DNA of 42,269 bases from Gracilaria vermiculophylla (Eukaryota > Rhodophyta > Florideophyceae > Gracilariales > Gracilariaceae), in assembly GCA_019155205.2 (NCBI GenBank), contig JAHNZQ020000049.1, positions 2,284,157 through 2,326,425 on the forward strand, written 5' to 3'. Below are positions 19,991-31,538 of the stretch, piece by piece. Numbering within the stretch: position 1 is the first letter of the stretch; each line of letters starts with the position of its first letter. A program made the position numbers and the translations under genes. Below the pieces are notes generated by a model, which had not been told where the DNA came from, did no database searches, and saw only the letters and a list, made by a program, of their open reading frames with translations.

Positions 19991-21440
19991 GCTACCGCCA
20001 CTGGACGACCAAGCGCTGTGCGGCGTAAATGATTTATATACGGCACTGTCAAATTTCTGGCTAAATTAAATTCAAATCAAAAACGGCACAAACACGAGAC
20101 GCAATTATTAAAAGTTGTAAATTTCAAACAACCAAAATGCGCTTGCCTTTTCCTTTTCCATGACCAGCGTTTTTCTAGCACGCGTGGGGCACGCGCACGG
20201 CGTGCGTGCTAAGTACGTCTGTGCATTTGCCGCAATATAGTGGGCCATTTGGGATGCGTTTGTGCTTAGTTTGAACCAGAAAATTTCCGTTTGCGCTTGC
20301 TACCCATGTACACGTCCTGTTGGTAAGGTAGCTGCCGTAAAAAAGAGAACAATCCATTAACTGGCATGTTGCATGTTGGGAAAGATATAAAATATGTGTT
20401 TGGTCAACATTCATGAAGAACGTTGCCATGTGTAACAGGAAGCAATATCGCACGCGACGCTACGAAAAATAAGTGTAACGTCGTTTTTCCGTATAGTTAA
20501 AGACTAGAAGTTCCACAAATTAACAAAGGAAAGATATACTGAAGTGGGTACCATCATGAAAATATCGATATGGGACGCAAGTATGGAAGTAACTTACTGC
20601 TCGACCTGTGCAAGGTGTAACATACTAAGAAATGAGTCAAAAAACGAAGAAAAGTAGCATAGTTTTGTAGAAGATAATAAAGAATAACGTCATATCTGCA
20701 TAAGGTTCATATAAAATGAAAAGGGGTTATCATTTTCACGGGTTTGGTGCTGATGAGCAGATTGCGATAGTCATCTATAGTTGAGGAACGTAAACTAATG
20801 AAAACGATGAAGAACGAGGATAAAGAAGAATATTTGATGTTATCGAACGGCAAGAAAAAAGAACTGGCATAGAAAATATTCGGATACAGAGCAAGTAACG
20901 TAGTCAAAAATAGTTACGAGGACTGTGTGTTGGAAGATTGGAATATGTATCAACCTACATTGCACGAAATGGGAAGGAAGAGAAAGAACATAGAACTTCC
21001 ACAAATAGAACATGCATTGGAATATTTGTAGAAGCGTATGCTTTGAAAAAAAGGCGCGGAAATAAGAATAAGCCAAACAATGACATAAATGTGGAGAAAA
21101 GGTTTTCACGTTTCGCTCTGTCATTTACGGAAGTAGTAACGTCGACGGAGGTTATGGGAAATTAATTAAATTTCACGCAGTTATGCGTTTATCATTAAAG
21201 GCAATGAACGTCAAGAAATGAGACGTAAGCTATCTAGACACAGCTAATATTGTATAAATTAATCATCATTCGAAAAGCACTAGCTTTCAATGTCTTACAG
21301 TATATGGGGTTCGGAAAATTCGAAACAAATAGATGTGAAAAGAAAAGAACAGTCACACATTTATTCCAAGTACTTTGGGTACAACAAGTATTTAAATAAA
21401 CTCTTTAGTGGCTTTATACCGAGTTAGGAAAAGAATGAGA
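19991..21440. other. AT-rich spacer
   Basis: No gene recognised. A 34-bp GC-rich imperfect palindrome lies at 20177-20210 (arms AGCACGC / GCGTGCT). The rest is AT-rich with short ORFs only. Confidence 0.45.
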
Positions 21441-21449
21441 TTAAGGACG

Positions 21450-22370
21450 GTTCTTAGGTCCGACTCTGTGAGCCATATATGGAAAAGAGCGTCAAGCACT
21501 TTGAAGGACAGTGAGCCCGATAGATTTCTGTTCTTTGTGTCATGGAATGTTGAGTTTTGACTTTTGGAGAAGAGGTTGACAGCGAGAGAAGAATGCATAT
21601 CAGGAGAATAGTTTCATAGGACCCATACAAATTCCTGCAATGGCAAGAATTCGAATTCCTTGGTACCAAATGTTATCCGTGGAGTATTGGTTGCCAAAAC
21701 TTTTAAAGTAACCCATTTGGCACTTGTGACAATTGCTTCAGGCAATGGTTTTATGAGGGTATGTTGTAGCTCAAAGTTTTGCGAAAAGCATCGAAAGCTG
21801 CGATTGGCTTTGTAGCAACAGGTGTGATTATCCTTCGTAACTGTTGTTTGTGTGCGGGCGAGGCACGGAACGTGATAATTACACAGACAGCGTTCAAAAT
21901 CCTGAAAATGTTTTGAAACTTGAGAAGCTGGATGCACATTCAGTCAAAATTACATTAAGAAAGATTCTTTTGAGCTATAAGAGTACCCTTTACTCTCTTT
22001 AGAAGAAAAATTGAGTAGTGAACTGGGGAAGCGGGGAGTTAAAGTGAATCTCCAAACTCGTGACAAGTCTTGGAACAGCTCATGTTAAGGTTTGCGATTG
22101 TAAAGGGGCACTTGAGATGTTGTGGTTGTATGTAGAAAGCTGAAGCATCTGTGCCAACAAATGCATATCCAGCGGAGACAGCTCGTCAGATGGTTGCGAG
22201 GCGGCTCGTGTTTGTTGTTGGAATAGAGGTGGTGTTTGTGAAACGGTTTACCGGGAAATTGTTTTCTGAGTTGACGGTGATTGTGTGGTTTTGGGTGAGA
22301 AATGAGTTGAGGCGGTAGAAATAGTTTCGCAAGTATAGCAGTGCCGAGGAAAAGAAGTGAATAGACATAG
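21450..22370 (-). repeat. dispersed repeat family, copy 2 (unclassified)
   Basis: Diverged copy of 5590-6500 in the same orientation. Shared landmarks include TTGGTACCAAAT at about 21660 and AGTAACCCAT at about 21710. The two copies flank the nested copia/gypsy block at a spacing of about 15.9 kb. Confidence 0.55.
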
Positions 22371-23731
22371 GCCAGGTTCCTTTCCATGACGATGAATGCA
22401 GCAGACATTACGGGGACAAGATTAATGTCTTGTTCTGAATTCAAAGTCTGGAACCTGTTGTTGGTTGTTATACCAAAGAGTTCTGAGAGATACAAAGGGA
22501 CTTTAAAGTACACGGCGGAAACGGAAGAAGATGAAAAATAGATTAAAAGGACAAAATCTCCGTCGAGAAGGACGAAGGGCCGCAGAAAAGTTGGAAACAA
22601 CGGTTAGAGGATAAAAGGACGTGCAAAGCGGAAGGAAACAGAGAGATAGCGATAATTTGCAAAACACAGAAGTTCTAAGACGAAGCAGGAAGAACAAATC
22701 GTTGTTTTAGCAAGATAAACCCTGCAGACGGGGGGGTTGGGTAGGAAATCAGGTGGCTACGAGAAGTAAACTTTGCTAAAAACGCTTGTACTTACACGCG
22801 CAGTAGAGGATCCGGGAATATAGCCTGGTACATAGTACATGTATATCACGGAGAAATGGGGAATGTATATTACATTTTGCAGAACTGGAAGATTGGCAGG
22901 TGGGCGATAAGATCGGAGATCGAGAGCTCTTGGCATACAGCTGTGGCAGTATGAGCCTCATTGCGCCTTGCAGATATTTCAGTCTGTGCATAGCTTTCTG
23001 GATGTCTTGGTAGAGCTGTACGGCACTGGATGACGTACTGTAGCCTAGGGGATATTGAGCGGGATTTTATGCAAAGTATACTCCGATTTCATGCGGGTTT
23101 GCGCATGGATGAGTAGGTTTAAACAAAGGGTGTTGCAATTTGAATGGGTGGCCAAAGGGTTTAGAATGAATGCAATGAGATGCTATAGAAAAGATGTGCA
23201 AAATGAATGTGTAGTATGGAACTAGCACCAGAGACCGATATGTGTACATGACTATGTTTACAATGGAACAAATAAAGCACATTTTTGCGGAATGTAAGCT
23301 CTGAGCGCAGTATGGATCTAGCTCTGCGAAAGACGCATGTCACTCAATGGAAAGTATAATGTAAACCCATGAATAAGGCGTGACGGAACAAAACTCAATG
23401 AACGCTCGGAGCTGGTATAGAAAACGAAGAAGTATGCATTTTCTTTTCGAGTCGTAAAAAGATTAGTGTGGTATGAACAAGCACTGAAAGAGGGATGTGA
23501 AAATGGAGAATTTACCTAATCACATACAAATACATTGTATTTGACGTGTGCATAGTTATCGTAATAGATTATAGGCCGGGGTAAACACGAATTTCGTACA
23601 GTCTATGTAAAACAAGTAAAATACAGAGACGTTCGGGGTTATACAGATTAAGATTTTATAAAAGAAATTTTGGAATAAGTAATGGGTAAGAATGAAGTGA
23701 ACTATAAGAAAATAAAATGTGGCCAATGTTT
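22371..23731. other. spacer, nothing recognised
   Basis: AT-rich. ORFs up to 171 codons (22085-22600 minus) overlap the repeat edge and read as low-complexity sequence. I see no motif or RNA gene. Confidence 0.4.
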
Positions 23732-25597
23732 TTAAGATTCAGAAGTTGAGGCCAAATTGTTATTCCAGTCATACAAATTTCCATAGTCGTTAAAGAACTC
23801 ATCACCGTGTTCAATGAGACGTGAAGCTCTCTCTGTATGTAAAGCGTACGATTCAAGTTCTCCTTTATTTCTCAGAGTGGGTCTGAAAGTACGATCTATG
23901 TAAACATTGGACCTTCTTAGAGGTTTAAAGCTGACCTGCACTGCATAAAAACGTGGTTCACCCAAAAGGTGGCGCGGATCATTAATGAATCCTCCCACGC
24001 AAAACCGGGCCGCGGAAATCCACACGCTTGTCCTTTTGTTGTCTTTATTCAAACCGAACAGAGTGTAAACTTCATGACCCTGGACATCTATTTGTATGCA
24101 ATAAATGCGAAACTCTTGAGGTGTAACGCGCATAATGGCAGAATTATACGATTTGTGGATTTCGGTTCGCTGAGACATATCATGATGTACCAGCGTTCCG
24201 TAAAAGTAGCAGAAGGTTTTGCGCTGGGCAAAAGTGCTATTTTAAAAAACACTAAGCCTAGTGGAAGGATGCGCAACAGTAGACTGCGCCACGACAAGGC
24301 GGAGGGAGGATGCTTCCATGGCTCTGAGTTCCGGAACGTCCATGAGATTGAAATGGCGTTGATACTTCTCTGGCCATCTGGACAGTTCCAATTCATTGCC
24401 TGTGGAAACAAGTTGCATGTCGTTCCATTTAGAGGCGCAGAAAGAAATGATGTGCTTGGTGAATTTCTGATACCGAGGGAAGCCAGAAACAGCATTCCAT
24501 ATCTAAGATAGGGGAATGTAGTTCTTGAACTAGGTTGTGATTAGATTTGCTGCATCAACCAGTCCCTGTGTTACAGAAACGGACGCCACATTATCGGCAA
24601 TCAAGCGAGAAAATAGCTTGATAGCCTGGTGGTTGGCATGGTCAAAGCAGGCACTGTCCGTTTTGCAACCGACAAACTTGCGAGTCTCCCCAGACTTTAA
24701 GGACATGCTAGCAATGGCCATTGAGAAAGTTCCAGCAAAAAGGTCTATAACTGTATCGCCAGGCTGTGAAAAGCGAGCAATATGTTCCATGTTGAGACTG
24801 ATGTGCTTTTGCTCTGGACGAACAGGTTCCCGGTGCACCCCATGTGCTTTTGTGTATCGGGACCACATGAGACGTTCATTGATTTCGACAAGGGGAACAC
24901 GATCAATCACATTTTTGTAGGCGCTGACGGTAGACGGTATGTAACTGAAATTAGTATAGTTGACCATCTTGTGTTCCTAGGCCCGCGTGACCCCTGTTCG
25001 AACTCCATGAACGGCGTACTGGGTAATAGGAATGAGTTCTCCGGAAGCCCTGCCTGGGGGAGTCGTGTTGTTACCGGGCGCCCGTATCATATGCAACGGG
25101 CATCCATCGACGCGAAACATAGGTGTGACACTTCCGTCTGCTTCTCGCCGATCAATGCTCCGGAACAGTTTCGCCAACTGTGGAAACTGTTCCAAAGAGC
25201 AGAAGATGATGAAGTGACCTCCGGCACGCAACAAACGACTGATTGTCACTGTGACCTGTTTCATTGCTGCAACAGTTAGGATATCGTACGTACTGTGTGG
25301 ACGAGCCCGACTAGAACGAATTGCATATGGCGGATCAGTGAGAATTAATTGTGTTTGAAAGCACGACACGGAGTCCTGATCACGCAAGGTGTTGTGGGCG
25401 TCAATGAGATCCATAAATTCACAACAGTACATGGCATAATGTTTCATCATGTCCGTGTGCACCACGTCCATAGCGTTCAAAACACTTGCGGGGATGTCCG
25501 TTCCTGGTGGAATGATGTCTGCCCGCTCTCCATGGTGAAGGGACTCCGAAAGGGCTGCAGAAGCTGTGCCCGTGACCCCTATATGTATGTGTGTCAT
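23732..25597 (-). pseudogene. DPPY-type DNA methyltransferase with C-terminal SET-like domain (decayed)
   Basis: One minus frame of 622 codons from ATG 25597 to TAA 23732-23734, without any frameshift but with TAG at 24977, 24530 and 24503 and TAA at 24242. Residues 88-91 are DPPY (LILTDPPYAIRSS, motif IV of amino-methyltransferases), followed by a Rossmann-like stretch (LLRAGGHFIIFCS). Residues about 284-290 are VIDLFAGT (SAM-binding motif I) preceded by RPEQKHISL. Motif IV before motif I is the beta-class order, suggesting N6-adenine or N4-cytosine DNA methylation. The last 150 residues contain FINDPRH (about 537-543) and HGDEFFNDYGNLYDW (about 597-611). These resemble the asparagine-bearing core and the final G-x-E-x-x-x-D-Y-G motif of SET histone methyltransferases; this part is inference. 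A short 26-residue lead-in from a GTG at 25624 is possible. It lies upstream of nothing obvious and shares strand with the helicase gene. Confidence 0.7.
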
Positions 25598-26510
25598 AGA
25601 ATAAATGAATTTGGGGGTGTGCACCCATATAAAGGATTCAGTTCCACCCGATATTCACCTTTGATTCCTTCACAGAATTGACGTATGTGCAATTACTGTA
25701 TCATCTGTGGATATGGTTTGATTCCAATTGAATTTTCAATTTTTTTTACTCTACCAACGCTTGCCACGGCGTGCCGTTGTAATCGACTGGAATCGAAGGT
25801 CTTTGATTCAGTCCGCCAGAAGCTTTGAATCCTGGCGGTTGGGAACGTTTCAGTTATTGAAATATTATGGCTGTAGACACTAGGGAATCAATATTTGGGT
25901 GTAGTCACTGATCGCGTGCACTTGAGAATGATGCCTCCTTACACGGCGCTGACGAAACAGTATCAAAGGAAATGAGTCGGAATCAATGGTTCAGCAAAAC
26001 CATACGTAAGTTTTAATGCAGCTGACTCTCTTGCCTTCCTAGTTCCCGCAGAATGATCCCACTATAGAAGAGGGGCAACGAACTAACACGGATTCTGTGT
26101 CGTTGCTGTTGGATCGGTAAACTTGGCTTCGCATGAGTAAATTTATTAAGGATATTCTTGATCGATTTCGAATCAATGCCAACCACACTTACTGGAAAAA
26201 GGCGGTTTCAAGTCTTAAGCAGACCTAGTGGGGAGTAAAAAACAACTCAGAGTCTTTAGATAATTGAGATGTTTGCAACCCAGGTGGAATGAACTATACT
26301 GAGGACATTGAGAGAATCATACAACAAAACTCATTACCTGTTCCGTCAATGACTTCACAATCTTTTGTGAACTAGCACTTTTGTGAAGCCTGTTTTCTTG
26401 CGTATATTCTGGTTTATAACTTTGCTATCCAACCGTACTTGCACAGAGCTGGCCTGAGTTTTGGAATGAGGGAATATGTCCTCCATATGAACTTATTGCC
26501 ACTCAAGAAA
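25598..26510. other. intergenic, nothing recognised
   Basis: About 900 bp, AT-rich, separating the methyltransferase start from the helicase gene end. No promoter element stands out with confidence. The plus ORF 26439-26771 is a shadow of the helicase 3' end. Confidence 0.45.
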
Positions 26511-29500
26511 TCAAGCAATTTTGAGCCGACTACTTGCCCCCCAAGATCCAATTATGAGAACATTCGAAGTGTCGGAGGTTTTTCTGCTCAACCATTGCGC
26601 GAAGAGAATATCCTCCTGAGGGGAAGAAGCTTCGTTCCGCTGAGGTCCTACATCTTTCAAAGATTTATATCGTTCGGCACTCATATCATCAAAGAGATCC
26701 CTTACCAATTCATCCCGCTTCCGTCTTCCTTTTCGCCATACGCACCACCCTACTTCTCTCAAGATCTCTAGCTTGCAGGAGTTTCCGTAACCCCTTTCTT
26801 CTGCATGAATTTTGTGACCTTTGCTGCAACTCATTTCGCATCGGAAACATTTTCCCATTGGTACTCTGATCTTGTTAGGACACAGTCGGCATGAATGATC
26901 CAGTGAACGGCAATGTAATCAACGACGAGATTTTCAGGGACATTTGCGATGATCAGCGATACGTGTGTAACTTCCACTAAGAACGAAACATGGAAGGCAG
27001 ACCGAGGTAGACTCTCTTACAATCGCCTCACCTCGAGAGGTCATGGAAGAAAGCGAGACAGCCATTGAGCTTGGTTGCGATTCGACCACACGAAAATGTC
27101 CATTATTTGAGTTTGATTCGCTGTTGTCTTGGGAAAGAGCAGGGGTTATGATTCCCTGGGTTGGATTAGAATCTGGTGATGAAAAACAACTTCTTGCATC
27201 TAAATTACGCGGCTCAGTGGAGTTTCCATACGTTCTAGTGCAAACATGACACATTTTTGAAACTTTATCAAACATACAAATTCCTGGAGAGGATGCATCC
27301 ATCGCAAAATATAGCCAGTTCTTTCTACAGACGTCTATGTTCTCCAACCAGTTTTTTATCTCTATCCAAGCGAGCAGTTGCTTGTGAGTACTTTCTGATC
27401 TCGTTTCAGAATCAATAACCTGGAGTTGTTGCTGAACGTTATCCGCGAAATCTTTTGAAAAGAGGACGACACATCGGCCACCGAGACCATCTCTGCCTGC
27501 CCTGCCAGCTTCTTGAGCGTAGTCTTTTAGAGAAGGTAATCCTCCGACATGTAGAACCGGCCTGACATTATGGGCATCAACACCAGCTTCAAAAGCACAG
27601 GTACAAACCATCAATATAGCTTTGACCGTGCTCGCTGAATCCACCGGCTTTCGAGAGTACCGAGGAATACACTAGGCATGATACATATTCTCCTTACTTT
27701 CTGCACTCATTCCAGCATGTTAGTGAAGAACTTTTTCTTGAAGAGACCAACAACCACCCGTGCCACTACTTGGAGTATCTAAATCGAAGAAGGACGAAGT
27801 TAGAATGTCAGCGTATTCCTCAACATCCTTTCGCTTCATTACATAAACCAAAACTCGAAAGAAGGGGAGATGGTGATGTTCTTTTGGTAAACTTTGAAAC
27901 TCATATTTAGATATGAGGTCCACTTCCTTCTTCAAAAGGATAACTGCTTCCTGAAGCATTTGTCGTTGCATATTTGTGTACTCACCGGAAATAGATCGAA
28001 CAAATGACCTCGGATTAGCATCACACTTGTGAACTTGAAATTTTAAGTTGAAGCGAACGGTTGGCATACAGAAAAGCTTTGCAGTCTTTTCGCCATGTAT
28101 GGAAAGCAATGCCTTTCTCTCAGAAAGGGTTACAGTAGCGCTCATAAACACCCTGGGAATGCTGGGTGGTATTTGAAGTAGAGCGAACCTAATATCCTTG
28201 AGCGCCTGACGAAAGTTGGCCAACATTGCAGTCAAATGCGCTTCGTCAATAACAACTCGAGCAAGGGACCTATTGCTCGTCAACCTCGAAACTAGTGCAC
28301 AAAACTCTCTACTGGTCATCTTTTCTGGTGTTAGTATGTAAAGATTCGCTTGGTCCTTGGAACCGGACTAAATGTTTGTACAAGACGTAATATCTATTTC
28401 AGAAGTTCTGCTTTCGAACTCTCTCTAAATAGAAACCAGTGGAACGATGAGAATTGTGGAGAGAGAACCACGAGTAATGAAGGTTGGAAGCAATATGCCG
28501 AGAAACGTTCCGGATCCAGTGGGCATTATCGCAAAGACGTTGTCACGCTTCTCGGCTACAGAGGCAGTAACGATGAATTGCGTTTGATATTTGAATGTTG
28601 CAGATGGGTCTTTCAACATCATTCTCAATTCTTATAAGAAGAACAAAAGGATATGATCATTCTCGTTCGGATCTGGTTCGACCAGACGAACACCATGTGA
28701 CTGAGACACAAACTTTGGTGGCCTAGGAGGTTGAGAAGTTGTGTTGTATGGAGAGCAAATTTGTCTTCGAGTATCCAGATCACCTACCCTTTTATTGCTT
28801 TGTCTGTCCATGAACGTTTTTTGCGTACAGAGCGAATTGAGGAGTCCCTGATCTTTTGCCGTAGCGGTAGGACTGCGCCTGGTCTCATGAAGAAGTTTCT
28901 GGTTCTTGCAGGGCAGCGTCTCATTTTTACCTCTGCAGTCTTTTTTGGGCGGGGTACGAGAGATTCCGAGGAGTTCATGCCATTGGTAAGAAAACTGACG
29001 ATATGATGGAAGAGCTGAATGCTGTAGGTCATGGAGCTCTTCTTTTGTTCTCGCGTAAACTCTCTCAGTGACCTCAAAGCTATGTCCAGCTTGTGCATGT
29101 CCAATGTTGCAGGTTTCTCTCTGAATATCATGCACGAGTCCCTCTGCTTTACCGTCTGCCACAATAGGCACCATTCCAGCAGAATATCCACCATAGTCAT
29201 TGAAAAGGAGACGGACGTCGTTAAACGTCAGATTCTTTGAAGTAATGGTCCTTATCTGACTGTCTTTCTTCGGCTCTCCATGGGTAACAAATAAATACTG
29301 CCAGTGCAAAAAGGCAGCCTTCTGCCACTGACAAGCACCAACAAGAGCCGCTTCCACAGGACGTACGAGAACAAGATATTTCAGTAAACTTTCACTGGTT
29401 CGGAAATCCGGAAACCTCGGTATGGGACGGGCAAATCTTTTCATATTCCTTGTCTTGAGATACCGGCGCAAGATCATAACTCTTCCTTGAGAAACAAACA

Positions 29501-31538
29501 CATTTCTCATACCGTAAGCATCATTTTTCAACTGGAAAGTGCTGAGCTCGGTCGCTCTGGCAGGTGACTCGGAAGATATGTGAATACAAAACAGCAAATG
29601 GTGTTGTAGGTCTTGGCACAGGTTTAGCCCTTCGGTCGCGAGAAACCGGGGAACACACACACAACATACGTCGATAGGATTTTTTTTCACGTCCCTTGAT
29701 GTCTCTGAAGATGTAAGCAAGCTCAGAACATGCACTATATTTTCTTTCATCCATTTTCGTTGACGTTCATGAGAGAGAAACGAGAAGCCAATCTCTTTGT
29801 TGCTGAGATTTTCCTGAAAGGATTGAATATAATTTTAGAGCCCTACAGGAACACCCTTTGCAAAAAGTAGTTTTGCTTGAAACAAATCTTGCACTTCTTT
29901 CTGCATATATAAGACCTTTTCACCAAGCGCCTTCATTGAAATGTGGACGTCTCTTATGATTCCACATACTGAATCCTGGAGACAGTTTTCAAATGGAACG
30001 TCAATATCTTCCTGATGGAGAAGAGCCATCGTGAGGTCTAGCATATTTATGATGAGAGATGCCACCGTATTACAGTCCACCATCTTACTGTCACGAATTT
30101 CGGCGATATTCTTGTCCGAATCAGGAATTTTACATGACGTCTTCTCGGTCTGCATGGGTATTTCCATAATAGCACAGGAGCTTATAGCATATTGCAAGGC
30201 TGCGAGGGACTTCGATATCTCCCAAGGTTCATGAAACCTGTATTTTTTTCTGCAGTTTTCTTCACACATCGACAACAGAAGAAGGTTTTCACGACCATAC
30301 CACGGTTGGATTGATACGAGGACCAACATGGAAGAAGTGTCGTGCGTAGTAGAGTATGCAGCAACTCTAATTCCGGTTGAATGAGTGGGATTACCTGTGT
30401 CCGTTTCGCTCGTATTCGATCAAGATGTGCAGTAATCCATGTACCGTTTGCCTAGTACTTGTAGACGCTTATCAACCAAATCTGGGCGCGGCTGCCTTCC
30501 GCGACAAAGGAACTTCAGGAAAGTGCAAATCTCCGAAGAATACAGCACATAAGCCTTTCGCGACACAAACTTGAAAGGCTGCCGGTTTTATCCCTTCCCC
30601 TTTATAATACACCAAGCGAGAACGGACGGCGATATGTCAAGAGTGATTTGTAGAAACATCTCTAGATATGACAGAACATCTTCGGCTATGGTTTTTTGAA
30701 GCTTCATTTCGAGCACATCACTGCAAAATAAATCATTTGCTTCATCTAGTTCAAGTTTGCAAGATTTCAAAACCTCGTCAACGCGTGACAAGAAAACAAA
30801 GGACGATTTTAACTTTTTGTCCCTCTCATTCAGTTTCCGTGTTTTTTGCCCATTTTCAAGCATATCGACAATACCCAAAGCTGCTGACTGCACATTCTTT
30901 TCCTCTTTTCTGTAGTTACCCTGAACATTATCTCCAACGTGAACACGAGGTATTCTATCAAGAGGCTCAGAAATTTCACAGATGGCTTCCAACACTATCA
31001 ACTCACCGATAGGTTCATTAAGGGAGACGGAGAAGTATTTTCTCAATCTGCCACAAGGGAAAAGAGTTTGAAGTTTAACTACCCCTCGAGACTCCAAGTC
31101 TCTTTGTAGTTCTGAAGCAAGTATTTAATCGTGAGCATTTCGCATATGGACTCGCAAGGGTTTCTTTTCAGTGTAACATGAAAGGCAAAGTGCGCATTGA
31201 TATCCATCGTACATTTTGAGGCCTAGAAGAGGATTGAGATGACAGTTTGAAAATGTGTTCAAGTGGCTCGGTGCGGCCGAGTACGTTGGCCAAACTAGTG
31301 ACCCACGAATCGTAGTACACATCTGATTCTTTTTTGTCCAAACGGCAGACGCAGCGTGCTGCGACGTTTTGCCAGAAACGGAATATCCTGTCGTAAGATT
31401 TGATTCCAATACTCGACTTGATGGCATATCGCACTTACACTCCATGCATATTACAAGAAATCCTATGGTGGTTATCCCAATGGACACCTTTTTTGGATCT
31501 GGCGAAAGGGAAGATGGATTAACCACGGCTTGATCCAT
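26511..31538 (-). pseudogene. large zinc-finger / recombinase-like / RecQ-type helicase gene (decayed)
   Basis: A single minus frame of 1,675 codons from ATG 31538 to TGA 26511 reads protein throughout. Its eleven in-frame stops include TAA 31125, 30588, 29835, 28632 and 27720, TAG 28425, 28368 and 27672, and TGA 30420 and 26934. No frameshift is needed. In order: a CxxC segment (VICMECKCDM, about residue 32); a C2H2-like finger (YQCALCLSCYTEKKPLRVH, about residue 120) followed by LQTLFPCGRLRKYFSV; a middle region with LVLVRPVEAAL and GHAQAGHSFEVTERVYAR (about residue 820), like a tyrosine-recombinase-type box; then RecQ-like helicase motifs: MPTGSG (about 1009), VVIDEAHL (about 1095), VFMSATVT, and DYAQEAGRAGRDG (about 1346). 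A Cys-rich tail follows. This architecture is known from fungal telomere-linked RecQ-like helicases. The Walker A lysine is missing. Confidence 0.8.

Noticed and set aside
27720..27722. TAA as proof of a reassigned Gln codon in the helicase
   Set aside because: At this position RecQ-type proteins usually have Tyr before HAGM, so the stop is as easily explained by a TAT/TAC to TAA change.
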